Source of the DNA: Bin55 sp965199895
GTDB taxonomy: Bacteria; Pseudomonadota; Gammaproteobacteria; Pseudomonadales; Azotimanducaceae
Length of the DNA: 64,000 nt
NCBI GenBank assembly: GCA_965199895.1
Contig: CBDATJ010000015.1
Location: forward strand, 1 to 64,000
Direction of reading: 5' to 3'
A model generated the notes under the pieces. That model saw nothing but the letters and a program-made list of their open reading frames with translations, was not told where the DNA came from and did no database searches. The position numbers were made by a program, and so were the translations under genes. This document shows, one piece after another, positions 38,082 to 46,499 of this stretch. The first letter of the stretch is position 1. Each line of letters opens with the position of its first letter.

Positions 38082-40982
38082 GTGGTTTTCAGTCTAGCGC
38101 AATCCGTAATTAGACTCAGAGATGCGGTTCGAGAACCTGATATTCGTCAGCATCTTTCGACTCTATTGGAAGGAATCACAGGACACATTTGGAAAGTTGA
38201 AGCTTCCGTAGACGAGGGAAGGATAGATTTGTTCTGTCCAACCTTGAAAGTAGTCATTGAAACTAAAGCTAGAGGTCAAGCTAATCCTAACTTTGCCGGA
38301 AGGAAATCGGGAGAAACGCAACGTCAGCAACTCGAAAGATATTTGAGAGGTCTCGCACCCAAGCGAGTAAACCTCGAAAAAGAAATTCGATATTGGCGTG
38401 CTTTGTTAACCGATGGAGAGGTATTTTGGGGTTGGATCTGGAATCAGCGTCAAGGTGTTACCAAGGAACTCTTTGCTAAGACTTCAGTGACATTAGAACC
38501 CAAAGTTTTTGAGCTCTTTGTCCGTGAAGTGCTGGCGTTGGAGGACAATGTCGATAAGCCTTCACCACCCGCAGAACTTGGACCAAACTTACTGCGACCC
38601 ATGAAGGCGCGAGTGAATCAGTTGTACCAGGTTATGGAAAGGGATGTTGAAGCCCAAACCAAACTTGAACTATGGAGAAGACTGCTTCAAGGATCGGGCA
38701 TCATCCCTTCGGCTCATCAACCTGTTGAGCTAGCTTCAGTATTCCAATCTCACACACTACTGGTTTGGGCGAGTAGGCTCATATTGGGGATGCTGAGTCA
38801 TCCAGAGCGTGAGGAACGTGTACTAGTTGAATATGCGTCGGATGGATTTCATGGTTGGCTAATCAATTCAGCCGAAGGAGAGCAGCTGGTCCTCGAACTC
38901 GCTCGAGAATTAAGGAGCTATGATTGGCACGGAGTCACACGAGACGTATTAAAAGAAGCGTACCACTTATTGATTGATCCCAAGGATCGAAAGGAATTTG
39001 GAGAGTTCTATACCCCTGATGACTTAGCCGAGTATGTGGTAGCAGAGACGTTAGACGACGACTGGGTTGATGAATCGATAGCGCAAGCAGTGAGTATTTT
39101 GGACGGCACGACACCTAGGGAGCAACAACGGCACTTAGGTGTGTTAGATCCATCTTGTGGTTCAGGCACCTTCTTGTTTCATGCAGCGCGTCGGATTGCA
39201 ACTCGAATCAATACTCGACATCCTTCGATTAGTCCTAGAGGGTCAGAGGTCGTGGGTATGTTAGTTCGAGGAATAGATATTCATCCCGTTGCAGTCGAGA
39301 TGGCGAAAGCGACACTTGCAATGGCTATTCCCAGAAACACGCCCCATTTGCATGTGCTAGTTGGTGATGCCCTGCAACTAGAGAGTTCAGACACTTTACT
39401 GGGTCCTACGGGCTTAATACTCGAATCTCCGGGTGGCCGTCATATTGAAATTCCGTATGAAGTGGTAGTCCATCCGCAGTCAAATCTACTGCTTTCTCAG
39501 ATAGTCAGTTCAGCAGCGGGGGAAGTAGAGCTTGAGTCGTTAGATGTCCCTTCGGGGCTCAATAAGATCGACTATTCCAAGTTAATTCAACAAATCACAG
39601 AAGTGATACAACGAGAGGGGAATCACGTGTGGAATTGGCACTTGAATAACCGACTGGAACTAGAGCGATTGAAAGAGAAGAAAGTGAGTCGTTTGATTGG
39701 TAATCCTCCCTGGTTAGTAGCGAACGATACCCCCGATGGGATGCGCAAAAAGAACATTGAGATGCTGCGTCGCGAAGAGGGGGTAAGGCCAGAGAGGCAC
39801 AGTAGTGCAAAAGGTGATCTTGCTAGTGTGTTTACCGCACGTGTAACCAGGCTGTATCTGAACAGTAGACAAATGAATTCCAAGCAATTGAAATATGGTT
39901 GGGTATTGCCTGGCACTGCGCTGACGAGTCAAGCATGGAGGAATTGGCGAGTGGGTGATTGGAATGGAGCAACGGTGACTCATCAGTTAGCTTGGGGTCT
40001 GAATGGGATTGATCCCCCGTTGTTCGCCCACTCTCCGTATGGGTGTTCGGCAGTATTTGGTTCGTTAACGAAAGAAGCAGGTGGAGAAATCATCAGCATT
40101 CAAGATCGAGTGGGCCCTCTTGATGCGTTCACACCAGTAGAGAGAGTTCGACGCGTTGCAAAAGAATCCCCCTATCTCAATCAGGTTTTTCGTGCTGCCT
40201 TGTCTAGCCCACAACCTCTACTGATGGTAGTAGCGATGACTAAAGGCGATGGTGGACTTGCGAAGGTTCGCCTGAAAGTTGGCACTAAAGGTCGTTGGAA
40301 GGGGATCGCGCTGGAGAGTGAGATTGAGCAAGCAGCATTGCTCCCGATCATACGGTCCCAGGAACTCAAGCCGTTTCGGATCTTAGAGAGTGAAGTGTAC
40401 TTAGTTGCACCAGTCGTGAAGGGAGAACTACTGGATCCCACTAGTCATCGTTGCAAAGAATTGATGCCTTTGTTGTATCACTTTTGGCGGAATAATGAGG
40501 ATCTTTACTGTTCGATCCGAGCGGAAGGTTCACGAGACAGTTTGTTTGAGAATTTAGATTACAACAAGACGTTGAGTAAACAGTTAGCTATTCCGTGGGT
40601 ACGAGGTCGAGTGAAGGTACTCTACAACAAATCCGGACAGACGCTAAGAGCAACTGCAGTTAACGTGAACCAAGTTGTTGACGAAAAGTGCTATTACACA
40701 GTCACGCGATCTGAGTCAGAGGCTATGTATCTCTGCGGCATCCTCAATGCTCCGTGTATGCAAGAAGCATGGCGAGAAGGAAAATCTGCTTCTATGCACT
40801 ATGACAAGTCACTTTGGCGTTTTGTCCCCATCCCTTGGTACGACAGTAAAAACAAGACTCACCAGGCTGTTGTACGTTCGGCAAACCGAGTTGGAGAACA
40901 CGCTAATCCTTCAGCCCAACTTCACAGGCTAGACCGTTCAGTGAGATCTCTTCTTCCTGACTATGCAACTCGGGTAAGTTAA
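38082..40982 (+). CDS. Single-chain type II (IIG-like) restriction-modification enzyme
   Basis: A 966-residue fusion expected both to methylate adenine and to cut DNA. N-terminal PD-(D/E)XK nuclease: Asp49 (GRIDLF), Glu60 and Lys62 (ETKARG). A helical linker follows, then an N6-adenine methyltransferase with FYTPDDLAEYVV before motif I DPSCGSGTF (356-364) and motif IV NPPW (541-544), then a C-terminal target-recognition region. The gene is intact, unlike the type ISP gene at the window start. GTG 38082 shares one base with the stop of a tiny upstream ORF (TAGTG). It begins a stretch of accessory genes. The recognition site cannot be predicted. Confidence 0.88.
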   Translation: MVFSLAQSVIRLRDAVREPDIRQHLSTLLEGITGHIWKVEASVDEGRIDLFCPTLKVVIETKARGQANPNFAGRKSGETQRQQLERYLRGLAPKRVNLEKEIRYWRALLTDGEVFWGWIWNQRQGVTKELFAKTSVTLEPKVFELFVREVLALEDNVDKPSPPAELGPNLLRPMKARVNQLYQVMERDVEAQTKLELWRRLLQGSGIIPSAHQPVELASVFQSHTLLVWASRLILGMLSHPEREERVLVEYASDGFHGWLINSAEGEQLVLELARELRSYDWHGVTRDVLKEAYHLLIDPKDRKEFGEFYTPDDLAEYVVAETLDDDWVDESIAQAVSILDGTTPREQQRHLGVLDPSCGSGTFLFHAARRIATRINTRHPSISPRGSEVVGMLVRGIDIHPVAVEMAKATLAMAIPRNTPHLHVLVGDALQLESSDTLLGPTGLILESPGGRHIEIPYEVVVHPQSNLLLSQIVSSAAGEVELESLDVPSGLNKIDYSKLIQQITEVIQREGNHVWNWHLNNRLELERLKEKKVSRLIGNPPWLVANDTPDGMRKKNIEMLRREEGVRPERHSSAKGDLASVFTARVTRLYLNSRQMNSKQLKYGWVLPGTALTSQAWRNWRVGDWNGATVTHQLAWGLNGIDPPLFAHSPYGCSAVFGSLTKEAGGEIISIQDRVGPLDAFTPVERVRRVAKESPYLNQVFRAALSSPQPLLMVVAMTKGDGGLAKVRLKVGTKGRWKGIALESEIEQAALLPIIRSQELKPFRILESEVYLVAPVVKGELLDPTSHRCKELMPLLYHFWRNNEDLYCSIRAEGSRDSLFENLDYNKTLSKQLAIPWVRGRVKVLYNKSGQTLRATAVNVNQVVDEKCYYTVTRSESEAMYLCGILNAPCMQEAWREGKSASMHYDKSLWRFVPIPWYDSKNKTHQAVVRSANRVGEHANPSAQLHRLDRSVRSLLPDYATRVS

Positions 40983-41071
40983 ATTCAGTACAAGTAGAAG
41001 AGTTAGTTCATGTTGGTGCGGATGATCTTCTGCATTGATGTACCGGTACAGGAAATCATTGGGATTCTTGA

Positions 41072-42010
41072 CTACAGCCTATGAGTGACCATTAAGCTAA
41101 AAACCAATTGAGATGTAGAACTGAACACAAGATCGGTTGTGAACGGGGTCACCCCATCTGCAACCACAGGTGAATGACTACGAATAGTTGTCCAAAGTAT
41201 GTCTTTAACCTCAACTTCTTCAATAACTCTCCATCCCGCTCTGAGGCCTATGCGGGTCGTGTCATCAGCTCCAATCGCGTAATCAAAACCAGCGATTAGG
41301 TTATAGGTAAGCGATTGCTCTGAAACTGAAGTTTCGAACCGACTCAATGTCCCTGCTGCATTCGCTTTTGCTTCGTCCGGCCAATCTACTGGGGATGGTA
41401 CATCCAGATAACCTTCCCGTATGGTTTTCCTCAGAAATTCATTACCGTAGGTGAAATCCTGTAGAGCAATGCCAATTCCACCACCCAAGTATGGTGTCCA
41501 ACGTGCGAACTCACTAGGTATGAACTCGTAGAGAACGTTCATTCCAACTATTGTGGTTCCACTATCTGAGTACCAGTTCTTGGGTAAGTCAAATGCTGAC
41601 CATTCATTGGACTTTGAATCAATTGCAGAGTTGCCAGAAACTGCAAGTGGAAGTATGGCACTAACATTTCCCATTTGAGTTCTCTCGAACGAACCTTCAA
41701 TCCGCCAACGACTGAACCCTTTACCCAAATGCAAGCTCGAAAACCATCCATTTCCTCGGTTGTAGAATCCTTCATAAGCTTTCTCTCGCGTATAGTCTGC
41801 GCACGCACCGTCCGTAGGTGCAGAGGAAGGATCTGGATAAAGCAAAGAGTCACAGTAAGTAGGGTGACTAACCAAGATGACATCTACCTCAACATCTCCC
41901 AAATCATCACTGGCACGGTTTGCACCTAATTGGTAGGAAATGTAAAAATTTGCATGTAACACTTGGCTGCAAAGTAGGGCGACTAAGCACAAGATTAAGA
42001 CTCGTTTCAT
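41072..42010 (-). CDS. Outer-membrane beta-barrel protein (P44/OmpA-barrel-like)
   Basis: A 312-residue exported protein with a classic signal peptide (MKRVLILCLVALLCSQVLHA), then strand-rich sequence with glycine/aromatic alternation: FYISYQLGANRASDD, TPYLGGGIGIALQDFTYG, TYNLIAGFDYAIGADDTTRIGLRAGWRV. YLGGGIGI and AGFDYAIG are common in small surface porins of the P44/Msp2 and OmpA-barrel groups. Two cysteines in an exposed-looking loop (YCDSLLYP..DGACADY) could form a disulfide. It lies in the accessory segment; function unknown. Confidence 0.75.
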   Translation of the reverse strand: MKRVLILCLVALLCSQVLHANFYISYQLGANRASDDLGDVEVDVILVSHPTYCDSLLYPDPSSAPTDGACADYTREKAYEGFYNRGNGWFSSLHLGKGFSRWRIEGSFERTQMGNVSAILPLAVSGNSAIDSKSNEWSAFDLPKNWYSDSGTTIVGMNVLYEFIPSEFARWTPYLGGGIGIALQDFTYGNEFLRKTIREGYLDVPSPVDWPDEAKANAAGTLSRFETSVSEQSLTYNLIAGFDYAIGADDTTRIGLRAGWRVIEEVEVKDILWTTIRSHSPVVADGVTPFTTDLVFSSTSQLVFSLMVTHRL

Positions 42011-42090
42011 CTATGTGTTTTCTCGGTAAGGGTTTTAGTGGGCAACCTAGAAATAATTAGAACCACCAAACAATTAGAAAAATTGTAAGG

Positions 42091-42897
42091 TTGATGATGT
42101 GTGAACCGTTCTCTCTTGATCTCACCCCCACGAAAGTACGATGTCTCGTTCAAGAGACTGGTGACTTTGCAGTTTACTCTGTCTCAAAAGTGGGAGAAGG
42201 GAATGATTTTGTGGTTTTCTTGATCAATGAAATCTGGATGCTTAAGTTTCCAAAACGGTTACAAGATGCAGAAACTTTGCAGAGAGAATGTAGCTTCACC
42301 AATCAACTCAATCTGTCAACACGAATTTCCAAGATTGAACACCTGTGGTTAAAGCCTTTCGGCTACCCAATGCCTGTAGCGGGCTATAACGTGGTCTTGG
42401 GTAACTTGTTAGTGAACGCAGATTCCAGAGACGTGCAAATAGAGAGCTTCGCTTATGATATGGGTAGAGTGTTGAAAGAATTGCACTCTTCAAACATTGA
42501 ATGCCTCGGTCTTGACCAAACATCCCAGGGCATCAAGAACATTGAACTATCTGCGCTGAAGCAGAAAATATCTGTCGATAATTTATCGGAATATCAGAAA
42601 TTCATTGAGGAATACCACTCCAAACTAGACGCAAACTCATTCGTTCCCATTCACGGTGATCTGAGCCCAGACCACATCGTAGTAAACGGAAAGGGTGAAC
42701 TGGCAGGTATTATTGACTGGTCAAATCACTGCTTAGGTGCACCGATATTTGATTTCGTCGGACTATGGATGTGGGGTGAAAAGCAATTGGTCGACTTGGT
42801 TGCCGATAATTACGGTATTCAATTCAGTGAGGAAGACAGGCAGTATATGAAAATAATTACGAGTCTTGTAGAAGCTAGTCGCTCGGTAACTGCATAA
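42091..42897 (+). CDS. Aminoglycoside phosphotransferase (APH) family kinase
   Basis: A 268-residue small-molecule kinase. The N-lobe is reduced (VYSVSKVGEGNDFVVFLI, with MLKFPK likely supplying the ATP lysine). The catalytic loop is IHGDLSPDHIVV and the metal-binding segment IIDWSNHCLGAPIFDF. These are APH/choline-kinase family motifs, but nothing in the sequence shows antibiotic resistance; many such enzymes phosphorylate sugars or alcohols. It stands alone between the barrel gene and fhs. Confidence 0.85.
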   Translation: MMMCEPFSLDLTPTKVRCLVQETGDFAVYSVSKVGEGNDFVVFLINEIWMLKFPKRLQDAETLQRECSFTNQLNLSTRISKIEHLWLKPFGYPMPVAGYNVVLGNLLVNADSRDVQIESFAYDMGRVLKELHSSNIECLGLDQTSQGIKNIELSALKQKISVDNLSEYQKFIEEYHSKLDANSFVPIHGDLSPDHIVVNGKGELAGIIDWSNHCLGAPIFDFVGLWMWGEKQLVDLVADNYGIQFSEEDRQYMKIITSLVEASRSVTA

Positions 42898-42965
42898 CCC
42901 ATGATCCTAAATTTCAACGTTCTCAGGCACTGACTAGCTTGCGTTTCTCACACTAAGGTACTTCG

Positions 42966-44633
42966 TTGCAATCAACCGACCAAAGCATAGCTAAGCAAGT
43001 TCAGCTTAAGCCCGTTCATCAAATTCTTGAGAAAAAATTTGGCTTAACTGATGATCAATACACGACTTTCGGAAAATACAAGGCTAAAGTCTCTCCGACT
43101 GCTGTCAGACCAGACAACCAAAGCAAGCCTGGCAAATTAGTATTGGTCACTGGAGTCTCACCCACTGCAGCCGGAGAAGGGAAAACAACGACCTCTATAG
43201 GTTTGACCGATGCACTGAATCAAATGGGCATCAATGCTGCAGCTTGTCTCAGAGAACCATCGTTGGGCCCGTGTTTTGGTATGAAAGGTGGCGCACACGG
43301 AGGAGGTTGGTCACAGGTTGCGCCCGCTCAAGAGATCAATTTACATTTCAATGGCGATCTCCATGCCATTACCACAGCGAACAATTTATTGTCGTCGATG
43401 CTTGAGAACCACATCTATTGGGGCAACCAGCTAGAAATCGACACAAATTGCTTGATGTTCGCCCGAGCCATCGACATGAATGACCGTGGGTTGCGTAGTT
43501 TCAAAGTCTCATCCCGCAAGGGAACACAGCTTGATGCTGGTTTCAATATTACCGCAGCTTCAGAAGTAATGGCAGTGTTTTCGTTAGCTCAAGATCTTGC
43601 AGATCTCCAGCGACGCCTCGGCAATATCGTCGTAGCTAAAAGTAAGTTAGGAGACTACATTACGGCAAAGGAATTGGAAGTCGATGGTGCCATGACCGCT
43701 CTACTCAAAGATGCACTGGTGCCCAACTTTGTTCAAACACTCGAACACAGCCCAGCGTTTGTGCATGGTGGACCATTTGCAAACATTGCCCATGGTTGTA
43801 ACACAGTGGTAGCCACTAGGACCGCTCTAGGCTTGGCTGATGTTGTCGTTACAGAAGCAGGGTTTGGCGCAGACCTAGGTGCAGAGAAATTTATCAACAT
43901 TAAGTGTCGACAAGCCAATCTCAAGCCTGATGCTGTTGTGATTGTTTCGACCATCCGATCCATCAAGATGCACGCACATGTGAGTGTGGATGATCTGGGA
44001 AAGCCAAATCTTGACGCACTCAATCAAGGAATTGTCAATCTTGAAAGACACGTGAACAACCTCGTTTCCATGGGGGCAGTACCGATCGTTGCTCTGAATC
44101 AATTCGAGTCTGATACGAATGAAGAAGTGGAATTCGTGAAACGGTATATGTCCATGAATGGGATTGATTGTAGATTGTGTACTCATTGGTTTGATGGTGG
44201 TAAAGGTGCTATAGATCTTGCTGGAGCAGTCATGTCATCTATGGTCAGGGAGGACTGTAGCAAGATAGCTCCGCTCTATGAGAATCACATTAGTTTGGAA
44301 GACAAAATCAAAACGGTAGCGACCAAGATTTATCATGCTTCGAAAGTCGTGTATTCGGATGATGCACTAGCGACACGCGAAGAGCTGGAAGAGGCAGGAT
44401 TCGGAGAGTTTCCGGTTTGTCTCGCCAAAACTCAGTACAGTTTTAGTGCAGATCCCACAATGCTTGGTGCGCCGACTGATCATGAACTGTTTGTCCGTGA
44501 GATTCGTCTCAGTGCGGGTGCAGAGTTTGTGGTTGTCATTTGTGGGGCAATTATGACGATGCCCGGGCTACCTCGAGTTCCTGCTGCACACCACGTGAAA
44601 GTTGACAAAGATAACAACATTGAAGGTATCTAG
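42966..44633 (+). CDS. fhs: Formate--tetrahydrofolate ligase
   Basis: Makes 10-formyl-THF from formate, THF and ATP. 555 residues, the normal length, with P-loop VSPTAAGEGKTTTS (64-77), EPSLGPCFGMKGGAHGGGW, FNITAASEVMAV, ETLEHSP-type region and ATRTALGLADVVVTEAGFGADLG. It starts at TTG with AAGG eight bases upstream. It allows formate salvage into one-carbon metabolism and is patchily distributed in gammaproteobacteria. Two hairpins follow (44642-44708). Confidence 0.97.
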   Translation: MQSTDQSIAKQVQLKPVHQILEKKFGLTDDQYTTFGKYKAKVSPTAVRPDNQSKPGKLVLVTGVSPTAAGEGKTTTSIGLTDALNQMGINAAACLREPSLGPCFGMKGGAHGGGWSQVAPAQEINLHFNGDLHAITTANNLLSSMLENHIYWGNQLEIDTNCLMFARAIDMNDRGLRSFKVSSRKGTQLDAGFNITAASEVMAVFSLAQDLADLQRRLGNIVVAKSKLGDYITAKELEVDGAMTALLKDALVPNFVQTLEHSPAFVHGGPFANIAHGCNTVVATRTALGLADVVVTEAGFGADLGAEKFINIKCRQANLKPDAVVIVSTIRSIKMHAHVSVDDLGKPNLDALNQGIVNLERHVNNLVSMGAVPIVALNQFESDTNEEVEFVKRYMSMNGIDCRLCTHWFDGGKGAIDLAGAVMSSMVREDCSKIAPLYENHISLEDKIKTVATKIYHASKVVYSDDALATREELEEAGFGEFPVCLAKTQYSFSADPTMLGAPTDHELFVREIRLSAGAEFVVVICGAIMTMPGLPRVPAAHHVKVDKDNNIEGI

Positions 44634-44641
44634 ACCTTCAT

Positions 44642-44708
44642 TTGGGTGATACACCCAACGAGGACTCCTGATTAAACGACTCTAAGTCTCACCTTAAATG
44701 AGATTTAG
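44642..44708 (+). terminator. Two tandem hairpins after fhs
   Basis: TTGGGTG (44642-44648) pairs with CACCCAA (44652-44658). CTAAGTCTCA (44682-44691) pairs with TGAGATTTAG (44699-44708) with one G-U pair. Neither is followed by a T-run, so they are weak candidates for termination or 3'-end protection. Confidence 0.35.
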
Positions 44709-44758
44709 GGAATCATTCGACCACTTGGTTGGATTATCAAGAATTCATTAGAAATATC

Positions 44759-44789
44759 TTGACAAATCTAACTAATTTTAGATTATAAT
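44759..44789 (+). promoter_or_regulatory. merR promoter with dyad in a 19-bp spacer
   Basis: TTGACA (44759-44764) and TATAAT (44784-44789) are perfect -35/-10 hexamers separated by 19 bases. Inside lies AATCTAA (44765-44771) / TTAGATT (44778-44784), a perfect dyad. The overlong spacer with a central dyad is the hallmark of promoters twisted open by MerR-family regulators, so this gene is probably autoregulated. Confidence 0.8.
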
Positions 44790-44818
44790 CTCTACAATCT
44801 GAACAAGATGGCACACTC

Positions 44819-45679
44819 ATGAGTGAACAGCTTTTTAAGATTGGTAGAGTTTCTGAGCTGACAGGACTGTCAGTTGAGCGGTTACGGATGTGGGAACATC
44901 GACATGAAATTGTTCCTGCAAAACGAGTCAATCGTATTAGGTATTACGACCGTCCTCAGCTAGACCAGTTGATCATGATGAAGGAGTTAATCGATCAAGG
45001 ATTCTCGATCAGAGAACTTCGAGAATTAACTCCTGCTGAACTTAAACGACTCATGGGACACGCTACTGATGCAAGCGTGCAATCTAGCTTGTCTATCCTT
45101 CTCGTTGGGGATGTGTGGGAATTTGAAGATCCTTCAGTGGACATGGAGTATGAGGTTGTGTGTCGTGCCCTGACGCTTGATGCGTTCCAAAGACAGCTAT
45201 CCACTGAAGCGATAGATGCGAACGCAGCGGTTGTACTGATATCTAGCTTAGATGTCACCAAGCTAGTGGAGGTCATACCGGAGCTAGATCTCCCTTGTGT
45301 CGTAGTCTATAAGTTTGCGTCAGCACAAGATCTTGAAGACGCGAAAGAAGCATCACTGACAGTTTCAAAGTTCAGAGACACGGATTGGTTTTCAACGTTG
45401 GAAACCCTCATGGTTTTAGTGAACTCGAAGCACTTTGAAGAGGGAGTGCAGTTATCCGATGAAGAGCTCGAACATCTACGTCGATGCCAAGCAAGGGACG
45501 GGTTTGAACCGGTGTCGTTAGTCGAGGTGATTTATCAGCAACGAGCATTGATCGAACATTTACGAAGACACACTGATGATGCCACGGATCTGACGATTCT
45601 CGAAACCATTAAGTCATCAGAAGTAGCAATGCAGCAAGCCCTAAAAACGCTTGCAGACAAGCACGAGTTACTTACATAG
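44819..45679 (+). CDS. MerR family transcriptional regulator
   Basis: A 286-residue regulator. The N-terminal winged helix is FKIGRVSELTGLSVERLRMWEHRH (first 20 residues of this segment are the HTH), then RIRYYDRPQLDQL and a second helix pair to about residue 75. The C-terminal two-thirds (LSILLVGDVWEF, ANAAVVLISSL, LPCVVVYKF) looks like a Rossmann-type receiver related to the B12-binding domain of MlrA/CarH regulators, but no cobalamin-binding DxHxxG motif is seen. The ligand is unknown. The gene sits about 30 bases after its own MerR-type promoter and before a candidate small RNA. Confidence 0.9.
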   Translation: MSEQLFKIGRVSELTGLSVERLRMWEHRHEIVPAKRVNRIRYYDRPQLDQLIMMKELIDQGFSIRELRELTPAELKRLMGHATDASVQSSLSILLVGDVWEFEDPSVDMEYEVVCRALTLDAFQRQLSTEAIDANAAVVLISSLDVTKLVEVIPELDLPCVVVYKFASAQDLEDAKEASLTVSKFRDTDWFSTLETLMVLVNSKHFEEGVQLSDEELEHLRRCQARDGFEPVSLVEVIYQQRALIEHLRRHTDDATDLTILETIKSSEVAMQQALKTLADKHELLT

Positions 45680-45713
45680 TTTTTCTATTTGTTGAGAAAT
45701 ATCTAAACAAAAC

Positions 45714-45741
45714 TTGCACAATTCGCAAAAATGTGTATATT
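45714..45741 (+). promoter_or_regulatory. Sigma-70-type promoter of the candidate RNA
   Basis: TTGCAC (45714-45719), a 16-base spacer and TATATT (45736-45741). Transcription would start near 45748. Just upstream, GAAATATCTAAACAAA (from 45696) repeats the sequence that carries the merR -35 box (GAAATATCTTGACAAA, from 44751). Confidence 0.55.
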
Positions 45742-45747
45742 TCTCAT

Positions 45748-46049
45748 ATCAACCGGATGGAACAACCAAGCAGGACGCATTATGACCAAAACTATTCTTG
45801 CGGAAATCTGCTATGCGACATTCCATTTCCGGTCAGGCCGGGGTGCTCATGGAGGAGCAACAACGCACATGGACGTCTCATCGTTAGACATGGAGAGTGC
45901 GCACCGGCCGTCTTCATTTGTTTGCTACTCTTGGGTAGCTATGTAACAACCGTTAACTACTCATTATAGTTGTGATATAACATCTATGGAGCCCTCCTGA
46001 CCGCCTCCCAGTCGTCCAAATACCATGGCTGGGACGGTCTTTTAGTTTC
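45748..46049 (+). ncRNA. Candidate structured small RNA (or small-peptide gene) between merR and smc
   Basis: About 300 bases with a promoter on one side and an intrinsic terminator on the other. Stems: CGGAAAT/ATTTCCG (45801-45807 with 45825-45831) and a long-range GGCCGG..TGC/GCACCGGCC helix (45836-45846 with 45901-45909, GG bulge) closing a roughly 54-base domain. I do not recognise 6S, tmRNA, RNase P, SRP or any riboswitch. It also contains a 54-codon ORF (45782-45946, MTKTILAEICYATFHFRSGR...) behind AGGA, so a coding role is possible; the two are not exclusive. Confidence 0.45.
45999..46049 (+). terminator. Rho-independent terminator
   Basis: GACCG (45999-46003) pairs with CGGTC (46035-46039) and CCCAG (46007-46011) with CTGGG (46029-46033), a bulged 10-bp stem followed at once by TTTTAGTTT. 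It is the clearest intrinsic terminator in the window and has no gene-sized ORF before it. Confidence 0.75.
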
Positions 46050-46499
46050 TAACAACCGTGTCCATTAGCGTACATATATTACGGACATGGACAAGAGTAG
46101 TTTGTTCCCTTCGTTACTGAATTCCTTACTCTTCAAAGTCTAGCAATGACACGGTCAATCCTATAATCCAATGGTTGACTGGCTAGGGATGCAACCGGTT
46201 TAAGTTCGGTGGTACGCCAGAAAGAGTGTCTGTTCGGTGATACCAAAGCTTAAAACGGTCAAAACCTTAAGAAGAGATAATTGGTTGTCATTTGAGGTCA
46301 AGAATTCTTTTTTTATGAACGAATGTTCCACGTGGAACATCCGAATTCATTCAGTTTAGCTGCTGTTCCGATTTTCATAAGTCCTAATCTACAAACGCTG
46401 TAATATCCCCAAATCGCATGGATTGTGTCGCAAATAGTTGTTTAGGAACTTAAAGAAATCACTAAACATCAAGATACCAGCTGGATCTGATCGCTAACC
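46050..46499. other. Gene-free stretch upstream of smc, with parS
   Basis: No ORF of note and no tRNA. It contains a 7-bp hairpin just after the terminator (TGTCCAT/ATGGACA, 46059-46093), an AAGAATTCTT palindrome followed by seven T residues near 46310, the parS-like site at 46323-46340, and TGTAATAT (about 46398-46406), a possible -10 for smc. Confidence 0.5.
46323..46340. promoter_or_regulatory. parS-like centromere site
   Basis: ATGTTCCACGTGGAACAT is a perfect 18-base palindrome. Its 16-base core differs from the Bacillus parS consensus TGTTTCACGTGAAACA only by a symmetric change and matches variants used in Pseudomonas. ParB bound here would spread and load SMC, whose gene starts 160 bases downstream. 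Confidence 0.85.

Noticed and set aside
42091..42897. Antibiotic-resistance gene
   Set aside because: The APH fold alone is not evidence of aminoglycoside resistance; N-lobe and substrate region do not point to a known resistance enzyme.
45731..45969. Two overlapping ORFs of 71 and 78 codons after merR
   Set aside because: Both nominal starts lie within the promoter -10 region; only the shorter 54-codon part from 45782 has a ribosome site, so they are discussed under the candidate RNA instead.
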